A stretch of DNA of 64,000 bases from Bacteroidota bacterium (GCA_024103355.1 JAGFIU010000036.1:5001-69000), one strand, 5' to 3'. Positions 9,070-18,868 are shown, counted from the first letter of the stretch. The notes: generated from the sequence alone by a model not told the origin. Translations and numbers: made by a program.

Positions 9070-10441
9070 ATATTTTTTTAACAGGTTGGGTAATACGGTC
9101 AATATCTCCTGCTCCCATTATCAAAAATAATGAGGGAGGGTTTTTTCTTATTCTTTGATAGATTTGGTCAGGAGTGAAAACTCCTTCACAATTTTTTAAT
9201 TTTTCACAAATAACTCTGCTGTTAATACCCTCAATAGGTCTTTCACGGGCAGGGTATATATCCATCATCCAACACTCATCCAACATACTCAGACTTTCTA
9301 TAAATCCATCCATGAAATCTCGAGTTCTACTAAAAAGATGAGGTTGAAACACTCCGGTTAGCTTATATTTGGGATAGGTTTTCTTAACAGAATTAATGAT
9401 TGCTTTGAGTTCTGTGGGATGATGCGCATAATCATCAATCACAATATGTGTTTTGGTTTCAAAGAGTTTTTCAAAACGTCTTTTTACACCTTTGAAACCG
9501 GCAATACAAGCAGATGCAGTAGAAACATTTAGATTTAAAGAATCTATCACTCCCAACACAGCAGTAGCATTTTCAGCATTGTGTTCTCCTCCGACTCCCA
9601 AAGAAACATTTAAATCTTCAGTCTTACTTTTCCAATTAAATGCAAAGTGATTTTCTTCATAATGCGGGTCAGAATAATGGTAATCTGCTTCAATGTCTTT
9701 ACCATAAGTCTTTGAACTTATTTTTGAAGGTATTGGTAAATTGATTCCGTATTTCTGAATCAAAATTCCTTGCGGCTCAATACATTGAACAAATTCTTCA
9801 AATCCTTTTCTGAAACCCTCTTTTGCACCATATATGTCCAAATGGTCGGCATCGGTCGATGTAACAATTGCAATATCGGGATGTAGTTGAAGAAAAGAAT
9901 GGTCAAATTCATCTGCTTCTACAACTGTAATTGGTTTGGACAATAATTCTTTTTTGTCCGTAATTGAGATATAATTAGTTCCAAAGTCTTGGCTTATTCC
10001 ACCTAAAAAAGCAGTAAAATTGATGTCGAAAGCTGACAATGCTTTGGTAACAAGGGTTGTGGTTGTCGTTTTACCATGAGTTCCAGCAATAGCAATAGTA
10101 AAAGTATTGCGAGAAATCATTCCAAGAACTTGAGCGCGTTTGTATAAATTTATACCTTTAGATTTGAGAAAAGCGATTTCTCCAAAATCTGGCGGTAAAG
10201 CAGGTGTCCAAATACAAATACTTTCATGGGGTAATGAAACAAACTCAGCAGGAATTTTTGCAAAATCATCTATATAGTGTATTTCCATTCCTTCGTTTTC
10301 CAACTCGACACACAAAGGGGAGCGGACTTTGTCATAACCGTAGATATACACCCCTTGTTGGAGCATATATCGCGCAATTGCACTCATACCTATTCCTCCA
10401 ATACCTAGAAAATAAGCCCTTTTTACTTCTCTTAAATCCAT
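9044..10441 (-). CDS. murC: UDP-N-acetylmuramate--L-alanine ligase
   Basis: Adds L-alanine to UDP-MurNAc in cytoplasmic peptidoglycan precursor synthesis. The Rossmann motif FLGIGGIGMSAIA is at the N terminus, and the ATP loop AGTHGKTTTTTL is near residue 120. The Mur central region EADEFDHSFL and the C-terminal IDDYAHHPTE stretch are also present. The frame is open to 10507, but a promoter-like TACTTTTG sits at 10461-10468, so I use the ATG at 10441 (465 residues), which begins MDLREVKRAYFLG. It is first in the division cluster; murG and ftsW are not next to it. Confidence 0.97.
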   Translation of the reverse strand: MDLREVKRAYFLGIGGIGMSAIARYMLQQGVYIYGYDKVRSPLCVELENEGMEIHYIDDFAKIPAEFVSLPHESICIWTPALPPDFGEIAFLKSKGINLYKRAQVLGMISRNTFTIAIAGTHGKTTTTTLVTKALSAFDINFTAFLGGISQDFGTNYISITDKKELLSKPITVVEADEFDHSFLQLHPDIAIVTSTDADHLDIYGAKEGFRKGFEEFVQCIEPQGILIQKYGINLPIPSKISSKTYGKDIEADYHYSDPHYEENHFAFNWKSKTEDLNVSLGVGGEHNAENATAVLGVIDSLNLNVSTASACIAGFKGVKRRFEKLFETKTHIVIDDYAHHPTELKAIINSVKKTYPKYKLTGVFQPHLFSRTRDFMDGFIESLSMLDECWMMDIYPARERPIEGINSRVICEKLKNCEGVFTPDQIYQRIRKNPPSLFLIMGAGDIDRITQPVKKIYEELYGSI

Positions 10442-10460
10442 TCGCATTGCTTTGGGAACG

Positions 10461-10468
10461 CAAAAGTA
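10461..10468 (-). promoter_or_regulatory. murC-ftsQ-ftsA-ftsZ promoter -7 element (TACTTTTG)
   Basis: Perfect TAnnTTTG on the minus strand, 19 bases before the murC ATG. It supports transcription of the division genes starting here and argues against the longer murC frame. Confidence 0.55.
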
Positions 10469-10563
10469 ATTTAGAGAATCGTTGTTGACAGAAACACTTA
10501 TCCCCACATTGAGAATAGTTTTCCGGTTTTTACGGATACATTTTATTAAAAGAGTCTAACAGC

Positions 10564-12612
10564 TTATAATTTAATCCATTTAATAACCTTAGTGTTATTT
10601 CCGGCTCTTAAATGAATAAAATAAACTCCCACTGTGAGATTTTCGAAATTCATTGAATTACTATTCTCATCTATCACAAAATTAGCAACCTCTCTTCCTT
10701 CAATATTGGTCATCTTTACAGCAATTTCAAGTTCATTGTTTGCTATAACAAATTTTAACTCACCTTTTGAAGGGTTTGGATAAATTTTAAAATTCTCCAA
10801 AAAGTCAATTTGATTAACAGAAACTTGGGCATTGATACCATCAACATCTTTTGCAACTACCCTTCTGCCTTGACTGACATTATAATATGTTCCGCTTGGT
10901 GTTGTTTCATATTTAACAGCTTTTACCATATAATAATTATCCCCAAAAATCGGTAAATCATCTGTAAATTGGGTTTCCGTAATAATAGCATGAGTTATGT
11001 CATAATAAGGGCCTTCGGGTTTATTACTTCTGTAAACTATATATCCTTCCAAACCTTGTTCAGGAGAGGGATTCCAAGTTAATTTTGTTTTTTTATTGTC
11101 ATTGATAGCAATCACATCCAGATTTGAGACCGGATAAACCGTATGTAAGCGCAATGTTGGGTCTCCAAGCAAACTCAAATACATTCCGCGTTGATATATC
11201 CCAGGATAAAATGCCATAGAATTATTTGTGAGTTGATTGTTTTGTGTTTGAACAAGACTAAAGCCGATATTTTCACCCAAAGCCATTTGACAGAAATGAT
11301 ACATAGGTCTTCCATCCCAAACTGAGGTAAGTGTATATCCGGGTCCTGCTATTGAACCTCTTAAAAAATTATTGTTGTTGTCCCAATCTCCAAAATAAGA
11401 ACCGAAATAGTTTGAAAACACTGAATAGACGGTATCCTTAAACTCATTAACTGAACCAATTCCGTTCAAAGAGGTGTATCCGGCAGATGTAGTTACTCCC
11501 GACCATAAACATGGTGTAGATTTGACAGTAGAAAAAAACACATTTGAAACCTGTTTAATGCTATCTTTTTCAAATAAACCTCGTTGCCAAAAGTGGAGTC
11601 TTCCGGGGGCTTCTGTACCTAATAAGCCTAATCTATCTTCAAAAATATATCTTTGAGGTACAACGTATTGTTTATTTCTATACGCATGATCTTTATCAAG
11701 ATATCGCTCTGTTCTGCCAATATAATTCAATCCTACGGCATCCAAATTGGACATATCGATTCTTCCGATTTGTAAATCAACATTATCAGGAATAAAACTC
11801 TGGTCAAACTTTCCGTCATCAGGTCTGTTCTTATTGGCTTCTCTGTTTGCACCTGTATTTTCTGCATAATCAGTAAAACCGGATTCATTCATTATTCCAT
11901 AATAAACATCTGCAACCCACGCTCCATTGTGGTCAGGAACGTGGCCATCCGGAGGGGAGGAAACATCGAATGAACCAAAATTCCCTGAGTATGGAACAGG
12001 GATATTACCTAATAAAATAACCGCTTTGGAATAGTTTTTATCTTTCTGATACCATTCGCTAATTTTAGTTTTGATACTTTTTACAGAATCCCCATCCGTT
12101 TTGTCTGCTACAGATACAACCCAACCATCTTCAATCAAGTCATTAATAAACCTTTCAAATTTCTCTGCCAAATTAATTTGTATTGCGGTATCTGCGACTA
12201 ACAAAAGTTTTCCTTTAAATGGCTCAATGCCTATTTTTATACCTGCAGAAAGTTCGCCCCATGCAAAAGTTACTGCTGAATTATTAGCGGTAAAAGATGT
12301 TTGTTGAACAAATAAATAATCATATTGAGTTCCTATTTCTACATCTTCATCTGAATAGCTATTGCTTGGTGCATTGATAGTAGCAATCGGTGTAACCGGA
12401 AATGATACTTCAGTTTTTAGCTTTCGATAAATTTGTGTACTGACAATAAAACCATTCGTTTCCCAATTCAGTATAATTTTGGGTGGATTTTCGGTAATTG
12501 TAGCATACGCAGAAACTGCTCTTTCTTTAATTCCTCCTTGTCCAAAAACATTTGGTAGAGTGAAAATGAGCAGAAAAATGAATGTCAGATTTAAGGGTAG
12601 AATTTTTTTCAT
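10564..12612 (-). CDS. Secreted T9SS cargo with a peptidase C25 (gingipain)-like core
   Basis: A 682-residue exported protein with a signal peptide (ILPLNLTFIFLLIFTLPNVFGQ). A fibronectin-like domain covers about residues 30-125. The core (~130-500) resembles the gingipain caspase-like fold: AVILLGNIPVPYSG, then WVADVYYG, then VDLQIGRIDMSN, ending in SLLGDPTLRLH. I do not see the catalytic His and Cys of C25 where they should be; the region reads SYFGDWDNNNNFLRG instead, so activity is uncertain. A second fibronectin-like domain follows, then a type A T9SS sorting domain (FKIYPNPSKGEL ... GVYFIHL). It has its own promoter 20 bases upstream. Function unknown. Confidence 0.8.
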   Translation of the reverse strand: MKKILPLNLTFIFLLIFTLPNVFGQGGIKERAVSAYATITENPPKIILNWETNGFIVSTQIYRKLKTEVSFPVTPIATINAPSNSYSDEDVEIGTQYDYLFVQQTSFTANNSAVTFAWGELSAGIKIGIEPFKGKLLLVADTAIQINLAEKFERFINDLIEDGWVVSVADKTDGDSVKSIKTKISEWYQKDKNYSKAVILLGNIPVPYSGNFGSFDVSSPPDGHVPDHNGAWVADVYYGIMNESGFTDYAENTGANREANKNRPDDGKFDQSFIPDNVDLQIGRIDMSNLDAVGLNYIGRTERYLDKDHAYRNKQYVVPQRYIFEDRLGLLGTEAPGRLHFWQRGLFEKDSIKQVSNVFFSTVKSTPCLWSGVTTSAGYTSLNGIGSVNEFKDTVYSVFSNYFGSYFGDWDNNNNFLRGSIAGPGYTLTSVWDGRPMYHFCQMALGENIGFSLVQTQNNQLTNNSMAFYPGIYQRGMYLSLLGDPTLRLHTVYPVSNLDVIAINDNKKTKLTWNPSPEQGLEGYIVYRSNKPEGPYYDITHAIITETQFTDDLPIFGDNYYMVKAVKYETTPSGTYYNVSQGRRVVAKDVDGINAQVSVNQIDFLENFKIYPNPSKGELKFVIANNELEIAVKMTNIEGREVANFVIDENSNSMNFENLTVGVYFIHLRAGNNTKVIKWIKL

Positions 12613-12631
12613 ATTCCGGGGAATAAGAGAA

Positions 12632-12639
12632 CAAAGGTA
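12632..12639 (-). promoter_or_regulatory. Promoter -7 element (TACCTTTG) for the C25-like gene
   Basis: Perfect TAnnTTTG on the minus strand, 19 bases before the ATG at 12612. Confidence 0.55.
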
Positions 12640-12670
12640 AAAAGATTATTATCTCATGTACCTAATTTTC

Positions 12671-14218
12671 TTAGTCCGGGTCAATAAAAAAAATCATGGA
12701 AGCAGAAAGAACAAAATTTGCGTGTTTTCTAACTACATTGGATGACGGATATTGGTCAGAAGATTGGTACGGCACATATTGGTCTCTGTAATTTGTCTGC
12801 ATAATTCCCAAATCAAAGCCATATTCTTTCTTGCGAATACCCAATCCTGCAGAAAATGTCCATTCAGAATAATCATTTTTTATTTCAGTAATTTCTTTTT
12901 GATAAGGACTTGGGTAATGTGCTACACCCGCTCTTAATCTAATATCCTTGCCGGCCAAGACTTCTCCTCCGAATCTAATATTATAAACCGTGTTAAAATC
13001 AGATTTGATATAGGTATTTTCATTGAGGTAATTACTAGCCTCCGAACCCATTGAGATATTTCTATAATTGACTTTTTCAACATCCAAAGAAAGGAAACCA
13101 AATTTACCGCTTACATAAGATGCACTAAAAGTCATTCTGGAGGGCGTTCTAACATAATAAGTAAATGGATATCTATCATTATCATCATTTACTAAAGAAC
13201 TATTATCTTCCACAGGATCTCTCTGTACATTAACCAATGACTGAGGCGCTCCCGAAAAGGTGGGATCAAAAGTTGAGGTCATTTCATAGAAGTATTTGTC
13301 AGTAATAGTCATCTTTTCAGGTGATTGAAAACTTACTCCAACACGGAGGTTTTCAATTGGTCGAAAAATAAAACCGGCTTTAAGTCCAAAACCACTACCT
13401 TCTGATTTTATATCTTGAATGAAAGTCAAACTCTTAAAGCCTTCATCATAAAAATCATTATCCTCTTGAAATGTATTTACTTCTGACTTTTTTAATCTAC
13501 TATAATGCAAACTAATCCCGCCATATATTTTATTTCCATAATTAAAACTCCCGCCAAAACTCCAATCATACATCCCCCCTCTGGTTTCAATAATTCCTGT
13601 TTGACCGGAACTTCTTTTATCCGCCATCCGAATACCCCAACTTCCGGGCATTGTATCAACAGGGTCGAGTAAATATGTTTGGTATGCTACCCATTCGAGA
13701 GAACCTAACTCATCCTCGGAAGCTGCACCTTGCGCTCTTTCCCAAATCATATCCATAAACGAACTCTTGAAGTTTTTTCCCTGATAGAATGTTTTATTAT
13801 AAAAATCGTTGTATCTATTGACTTGAAAAGCAAAGTTATAGCTCACTAATTCATCACTTGTTTCCTTTCCTTTTTCATGCAATAATTTAGTGTAGGTATA
13901 CGAGATATTGGGGAGTGTAAACCCAAACAAGTTGTCAGACATAAAATAGCCTAAATACTCGGACTTTGTACTAGGGTTCAATAAGCCCATTGATATATTG
14001 AATTCATTTTGGCGATAAAAACCCAAAGCAGCAGGATTGATAGCATAAGAGCCCATTTCAGAACCCACCGAACCCAATGCACCTGCAGTACCCACAGCCA
14101 TAGCAGTACCAAAGGGTCGTGATTTAGAATAATTTAGTGCATCTAATTCATTTTGGGCGCTTAATATTCCGGTAATAGATAATAAATAGATTAAAAATCC
14201 TGCCTTGTGTATTTTCAT
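12671..14218 (-). CDS. Outer-membrane beta-barrel protein, OmpP1/FadL/TodX-like
   Basis: The 515-residue protein has a signal peptide ending ILSAQ. It continues with NYSKSRPFGTAMAVGTAGA and INPAALGFYRQNEFNISMG, the Asn-Pro-Ala pattern of the FadL/TodX plug region. Alternating hydrophobic strands run to the C terminus. Family members carry hydrophobic compounds across the outer membrane; the ligand is not evident here. It starts 28 bases after the Tyr/Asn-rich lipoprotein gene, so the two are probably one operon from the promoter at 15229-15236. Confidence 0.8.
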   Translation of the reverse strand: MKIHKAGFLIYLLSITGILSAQNELDALNYSKSRPFGTAMAVGTAGALGSVGSEMGSYAINPAALGFYRQNEFNISMGLLNPSTKSEYLGYFMSDNLFGFTLPNISYTYTKLLHEKGKETSDELVSYNFAFQVNRYNDFYNKTFYQGKNFKSSFMDMIWERAQGAASEDELGSLEWVAYQTYLLDPVDTMPGSWGIRMADKRSSGQTGIIETRGGMYDWSFGGSFNYGNKIYGGISLHYSRLKKSEVNTFQEDNDFYDEGFKSLTFIQDIKSEGSGFGLKAGFIFRPIENLRVGVSFQSPEKMTITDKYFYEMTSTFDPTFSGAPQSLVNVQRDPVEDNSSLVNDDNDRYPFTYYVRTPSRMTFSASYVSGKFGFLSLDVEKVNYRNISMGSEASNYLNENTYIKSDFNTVYNIRFGGEVLAGKDIRLRAGVAHYPSPYQKEITEIKNDYSEWTFSAGLGIRKKEYGFDLGIMQTNYRDQYVPYQSSDQYPSSNVVRKHANFVLSASMIFFIDPD

Positions 14219-14246
14219 TCTCCAAATTAATTATTCAAATACAATC

Positions 14247-15170
14247 TTATCTTCTTCCGCCTCTTGAAGAGCTACCACTACGTGAATTACCAGAAGAACC
14301 ACTATTATTACCAGAACTTCTTGGAGAATTATAGGAAGGTGAAGAGCCGGAGTTTCCTGAACTTGGCTGGTTATAAGAACGAGAAGGGGTGTTGTATATC
14401 GGGGTCTGACCGGAACTATTGCGGTTGGAACTTCTTGAAGAGGAGTTACTTCCGGTAGCTGTTCCGGGATTATTGGGTGTCCCATAAGAAGCTGTACCTC
14501 TATTTCTCTTTATGGGTGATTGATTCGTTCCATAGTTTTCCCTCTTTGTCTGAGGATTAGGGTTAGTGATAGTTGTACCGCTATTTCCCCATGAGTTGTT
14601 TCCATAATTATAATAATATGGATTATGAAAGTCATAACCTCCCATATAAGGGCTCATATAGTATGGATTATACGAATAAGGGTTATACATATAGTATGGG
14701 TTGTATCCGTAACCCATTCCATAATAGGGGTAGTTATTGTAGCCCATTGTTCCATAACCTGTCCAAAAACTAAAACCGATATTATATGGATTATAAGATA
14801 CCATAGGACTGTATGAGCCGTAGTAACCAACACCAAATCTGTTAAAATATCCTCCATAATTCATCCTAGAACCAGTGCCGTAATAGTTATTGATTATGGT
14901 ATTACCATTGGTGTTTCCATGAGGGTTATAATTGGATTGATTTTGAAGTGAGATATCTGAGTTGTTGTTAGAAAAACTATTTGTTTGATAATCTTCTTCT
15001 ATTTTTTTCTTCTTTTTATCATCCAATATCGCTTGTTTTTTGGCTTCCGATGGTGAATAATACATGTCATCATATTGCGATAATGATTTATTGGACAATC
15101 CGCAGGAAGCCAAAGTCAGAACCGTTGTTGCAAAAAAAGCAAAAGCTAAAAGTGCTGAAGTATTTTTCAT
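14247..15170 (-). CDS. Tyr/Asn/Gly/Ser-rich lipoprotein, unknown function
   Basis: A 307-residue lipoprotein with the lipobox LASC|G near residue 23. A charged stretch follows (KKQAILDDKKKKKIEEDY). About 100 residues are then dominated by Tyr, Asn, Gly, Met and Pro with irregular YNPYY/PYY repeats (residues ~100-200). The tail is Ser/Asn/Gly-rich (to ~305) and ends GRR. No enzymatic motif is visible. Such composition suggests an extended or self-associating surface component, which is inference. It is the first gene of a probable operon with the FadL-like barrel. Confidence 0.8.
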   Translation of the reverse strand: MKNTSALLAFAFFATTVLTLASCGLSNKSLSQYDDMYYSPSEAKKQAILDDKKKKKIEEDYQTNSFSNNNSDISLQNQSNYNPHGNTNGNTIINNYYGTGSRMNYGGYFNRFGVGYYGSYSPMVSYNPYNIGFSFWTGYGTMGYNNYPYYGMGYGYNPYYMYNPYSYNPYYMSPYMGGYDFHNPYYYNYGNNSWGNSGTTITNPNPQTKRENYGTNQSPIKRNRGTASYGTPNNPGTATGSNSSSRSSNRNSSGQTPIYNTPSRSYNQPSSGNSGSSPSYNSPRSSGNNSGSSGNSRSGSSSRGGRR

Positions 15171-15203
15171 AATCTTAATCTTTTGAGGGTGTTTTAGTTT
15201 GGT

Positions 15204-15211
15204 TACCTTTG
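15204..15211 (+). promoter_or_regulatory. proS promoter -7 element (TACCTTTG)
   Basis: Perfect TAnnTTTG with a TTTG at 15182-15185 in the -33 position (18-base gap). It starts 56 bases before the proS ATG. It lies back to back with the minus-strand element at 15229-15236. Confidence 0.6.
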
Positions 15212-15228
15212 CACCCGATTTTACATTA

Positions 15229-15236
15229 CAAAGATA
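15229..15236 (-). promoter_or_regulatory. Promoter -7 element (TATCTTTG) for the lipoprotein/FadL-like operon
   Basis: Perfect TAnnTTTG on the minus strand, 58 bases before the ATG at 15170. Its transcript would cross the plus-strand proS promoter. Confidence 0.5.
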
Positions 15237-15259
15237 GTCAATTTAAGTGCCAAAGTTTT

Positions 15260-16735
15260 ATGGGATTTGATAAAATAAAAAGAAGTGAGGATTATTCTGC
15301 GTGGTATAATAACCTTGTAAAGGATGCCGATATGGCAGAACACTCAGCTGTCAAAGGCTGTATGGTTATTAAACCTTATGGATATTCTATTTGGGAAAGA
15401 ATGCAGCAGAAGTTAGATAAAATGTTTAAAGATACCGGGCATGTGAATGCATACTTTCCTCTACTGATTCCCAAATCTTTTCTATCAAAAGAAGCAGACC
15501 ATGTAGAAGGCTTTGCCAAAGAATGTGCGGTAGTTACACATTACAGACTCAAAAATGATGAAAATGGCAAGGGGGTTGTGGTTGACCCTGAAGCCAAACT
15601 TGAAGAAGAGCTAATTATTCGGCCAACATCCGAAACCGTAATTTGGAATACATACCGTGATTGGATTCAATCATATAGAGATCTTCCATTACTAATTAAT
15701 CAATGGGCAAACGTAATGCGCTGGGAAATGCGAACTCGTTTGTTTTTGAGAACATCCGAATTTCTATGGCAAGAAGGCCATACAGCACATGCATCTCGAG
15801 AAGAAGCCGAAGAAGAAGCCAAGAGAATGCTTGAGGTTTATGCAGATTTTGCAGAAAATTTTCTTGGAGTTCCTGTTATCAGGGGTGTTAAGACTGCCAA
15901 TGAGCGTTTTGCCGGAGCAGTTGATACTTATTGTATTGAGGGCTTAATGCAAGATGGAAAAGCATTGCAAATGGGAACTTCGCACTTTTTGGGACAGAAT
16001 TTTGCAAAAGCTTTTGACGTTAAATTTCAGAGCAAAGAAGGAAAATTGGATTATGTTTGGGCAACTTCTTGGGGTGTTTCAACCAGACTAATAGGAGCGC
16101 TTATCATGGCTCACAGTGATGATGAAGGTTTGGTTCTTCCGCCAAATGTTGCACCAATTCAAGTTGTGTTTGTACCTATTTATAAAACAGATGAAGAAAG
16201 AGTAAAAATAGTGAGTTATCTAAATTCGCTTAGAGAATCTTTAGACAAATATGAAATAAGATGTAAAGTGGACGACAGAGATACTTTTAAGCCCGGATAT
16301 AAATTTTCAGAATGGGAACACAAGGGTGTTCCTTTGCGAGTTGCTGTTGGTCCGAGAGATATGGAAAACCATACTGCTGAATTGGCAAGGAGGGATATAA
16401 AACAAAAAGAAACTGTATCTCAGGATAATTTGGTTGAAAAAATCAAATCACTATTGCCGGAAATCCAACAAAGTCTTTTCAATATTGCCAAGGAATACCG
16501 CGATTCACATATTCACAAAGCAGAAACATGGGAAGAGTTTGAAAAAGCATTGGATGAAAATCCCGGTTTTATTTCAGCACATTGGGATGGCACGACAGAA
16601 ACCGAACTTAAAATAAAAGAGTTAACCAAAGCCACCATCCGTTGTATTCCATTAAATAATCCGCAAGAAGAAGGTAAGTGCATTTTGACAGGAAAGCCTT
16701 CTAAAGAAAGGGTGCTGTTTGCAAGAGCTTATTAA
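15260..16735 (+). CDS. proS: Prolyl-tRNA synthetase, short eukaryote/archaea-like type
   Basis: Class II synthetase charging tRNA-Pro. Motif 2 is visible as [26 protein letters not shown], and motif 3 as [24 protein letters not shown]. An anticodon-binding domain and a C-terminal domain ending in Tyr follow. At 491 residues it lacks the ~180-residue editing insertion of the long bacterial ProS. The frame is open back to 15209, but that region overlaps the promoter, so ATG 15260 ([13 protein letters not shown]) is the start. It is convergent with the DinB gene, with an 8-base gap. Confidence 0.96.
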   Translation: MGFDKIKRSEDYSAWYNNLVKDADMAEHSAVKGCMVIKPYGYSIWERMQQKLDKMFKDTGHVNAYFPLLIPKSFLSKEADHVEGFAKECAVVTHYRLKNDENGKGVVVDPEAKLEEELIIRPTSETVIWNTYRDWIQSYRDLPLLINQWANVMRWEMRTRLFLRTSEFLWQEGHTAHASREEAEEEAKRMLEVYADFAENFLGVPVIRGVKTANERFAGAVDTYCIEGLMQDGKALQMGTSHFLGQNFAKAFDVKFQSKEGKLDYVWATSWGVSTRLIGALIMAHSDDEGLVLPPNVAPIQVVFVPIYKTDEERVKIVSYLNSLRESLDKYEIRCKVDDRDTFKPGYKFSEWEHKGVPLRVAVGPRDMENHTAELARRDIKQKETVSQDNLVEKIKSLLPEIQQSLFNIAKEYRDSHIHKAETWEEFEKALDENPGFISAHWDGTTETELKIKELTKATIRCIPLNNPQEEGKCILTGKPSKERVLFARAY

Positions 16736-16743
16736 TAAGTAAA

Positions 16744-17250
16744 TTACAAGTATTTTTCTTTCAGAAAATTAACGTGATGCTGTAAGTGTCCAAGAAGAAA
16801 ATAAAACAAAGCTCTTGAGCTTACACTCTTATTTGAAGCAGTTCCAATACGTTTTAACTCATCTTGGGTCAGGGTTTTGAAAAAGTAAATAATGCTTTTT
16901 CTTTGCAAAATAAACTCCTCAAGTAAGTCTTCCATTTCTCTTGAATTAAAATTTGTAGCAGCCACATAAGCGTCTTCATCAAATCCCGGTATAGGTGTTT
17001 TGTCATTTCTTGCAATGCGAAAAGCCCGGTTAAACATAACCCGTTCAGTATCCGTATTGTGTCCGATAATTTCTTTTACCGTCCATTTCCCGGGTGCATA
17101 ACTGAAAAGCTCCTTTTCTTTGGGAATACTCTTTATAAATTTTGGATATTCCTCTAATTGCGTTTCAAGTTCTTTGAGTATATCCTCATCTACCATTTCG
17201 AGATACATCTCAAAATAAGCAGGACATTCATCAATAGATAGTTTTACCAT
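16744..17250 (-). CDS. DinB-family protein
   Basis: A 168-residue four-helix-bundle protein of the DinB/YfiT superfamily. The metal-ligand pattern is visible: GKWTVKEIIGHNTDTERV supplies the first His, and LLGHLQHHVNFLKEKYL near the C terminus supplies the others. Some members are bacillithiol- or mycothiol-type thiol transferases, and many are uncharacterised. It starts 10 bases after the POT transporter gene, so it probably shares its transcript. Confidence 0.85.
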   Translation of the reverse strand: MVKLSIDECPAYFEMYLEMVDEDILKELETQLEEYPKFIKSIPKEKELFSYAPGKWTVKEIIGHNTDTERVMFNRAFRIARNDKTPIPGFDEDAYVAATNFNSREMEDLLEEFILQRKSIIYFFKTLTQDELKRIGTASNKSVSSRALFYFLLGHLQHHVNFLKEKYL

Positions 17251-17260
17251 AGTTATCAGA

Positions 17261-18844
17261 TTATTTAACCTCTTGCATTAGTTTACGTATGAGCGGAGAA
17301 ACCAGTATAAGAATAACACCGGCTATAAGGGCATAGATTGCAAACTGTTTGTATCCGGCAGTAAAGTCCATCATTTTCTGAAAGTTGTCGGCATTTTCAT
17401 TGTCTTTCGCAAGACTTGCACCAAACAAACCTGCAACATACTGTCCATAAGCACTTGCCAAAAACCAGAGTCCCATCATAGTTCCCTGCATTGGTTTGGG
17501 TGATAGTTTGGTCATAATTGACAATCCGATTGGCGAGAGTGCCAATTCCCCCCATGTAACAACAAGGTAGGCCAGTACAAAAATATTCAAACTGGATACC
17601 CCAAGGTCATTAGCAAAAAATCTCAAAGCATAAAAAATCATAAAACCTGCCCCCAAGAACAGAAACCCTAAACCGAATTTTACAACAGTATTAGGTTCCA
17701 TTTTTCGTTTTGAAAGCCATAACCAAATAATACTAAATACAATAGCAAAAGTGATAACAAAAAGAGAGTTAGCTCCATTATTAACGCTATTTGGGTCAAG
17801 TTTTACAATCCCAAAAAGGTCATCACTCAGGTTTCGTGCAGCAAAGAGACTCAGAGAACCACCTGCCTGCTCATATATTGCCCAGAAAAGAATGGACAGA
17901 ACTATAAAAATCATGGCAGCTATTAATTTCTTTTGTTCAGACCATGAGAATTTTTTCATTTCCCATAAAAACAAACCCAAAGCTACAGGTCCAACGAGAT
18001 ACATAAACAAATCTGTATAGCGTGTATTTTTAATCATGATATAAATCAGGGGAATAACCGCTACAGAACCAATGTAAACAGCATATTCCATCCATTTTTT
18101 ATTTTTTGGTGTTTTGATTTCAACCAAGTCTTGTTTTTCAGGAGCAGTACTTGTTCCGTCAATATCCAATTCATCTTCCTTAGGAACGCGATTGGCTAAT
18201 GGTGAAAGTCCAATCGGGCCTAATGTTTTCTCAGTGAAAATGAAAGTGAGCAGGCTTATCGTCATCACAATTCCGGCAAATCCAAATGCAAGATGCCATG
18301 AATAATGCTTTCCGACATAAACACACAATGCTCCTCCTAAAAGTGCCCCAATATTAATACCGGAATAAAAAAGTGTAAATCCCGCATCCCGTCTTGAATC
18401 ACCGTCTTTGTATAGCATACCTACCATAGTAGAGATATTGGGTTTAAAAAATCCGGTTCCTATTACTGTAAAACTCAACCCAAAAAAGAAGGCAAATTCA
18501 TTGCTCATACCAAAGAATAGATGTCCCATAGACAGAATAATACTGCCAACAATCATCATAATTCCACCCCAAAACAGTGATTTTCTAAAGCCTATGATTT
18601 TGTCAGCAAATAAACCTCCTACAAAAGTAAAAGCATAAATGAAGGCTTGTGTGGCACCATATCTAAGGTTTGCAATGCTGTCAGTCATAAGCAGTTGGTC
18701 AACCATAAATAGGGTAAGCATCCCGCGCATACCATAGAAGCAGAAGCGTTCCCACATTTCCGATAAAAATAAATACCACAACTGCTTGGGATATTTGCCC
18801 TTAAAATTGTGAATTTCGTCCAATGTAATTTCTCTTTGACTCAT
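17261..18844 (-). CDS. Proton-dependent oligopeptide transporter (POT/PTR family)
   Basis: Inner-membrane proton symporter for di- and tripeptides; 527 residues with about 14 hydrophobic segments. The family signature near the N terminus is EMWERFCFYGMRGMLTLFMV (ExxER plus FYG). The second is FTLFYSGINIGALLGGALC, near residue 165. A polar linker with charged residues near 215-250 divides the two halves. The start follows from the conserved spacing to the ExxER motif. A perfect 6-3-6 palindrome overlaps its likely promoter. Confidence 0.94.
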   Translation of the reverse strand: MSQREITLDEIHNFKGKYPKQLWYLFLSEMWERFCFYGMRGMLTLFMVDQLLMTDSIANLRYGATQAFIYAFTFVGGLFADKIIGFRKSLFWGGIMMIVGSIILSMGHLFFGMSNEFAFFFGLSFTVIGTGFFKPNISTMVGMLYKDGDSRRDAGFTLFYSGINIGALLGGALCVYVGKHYSWHLAFGFAGIVMTISLLTFIFTEKTLGPIGLSPLANRVPKEDELDIDGTSTAPEKQDLVEIKTPKNKKWMEYAVYIGSVAVIPLIYIMIKNTRYTDLFMYLVGPVALGLFLWEMKKFSWSEQKKLIAAMIFIVLSILFWAIYEQAGGSLSLFAARNLSDDLFGIVKLDPNSVNNGANSLFVITFAIVFSIIWLWLSKRKMEPNTVVKFGLGFLFLGAGFMIFYALRFFANDLGVSSLNIFVLAYLVVTWGELALSPIGLSIMTKLSPKPMQGTMMGLWFLASAYGQYVAGLFGASLAKDNENADNFQKMMDFTAGYKQFAIYALIAGVILILVSPLIRKLMQEVK

Positions 18845-18868
18845 TTTTTTTAATTAAGTAATTGAAAA

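Noticed and set aside
10490-10515. Single DnaA-box-like sequence near the murC start
   Set aside because: Only a near match to TTATCCACA and isolated; chance is the better explanation.
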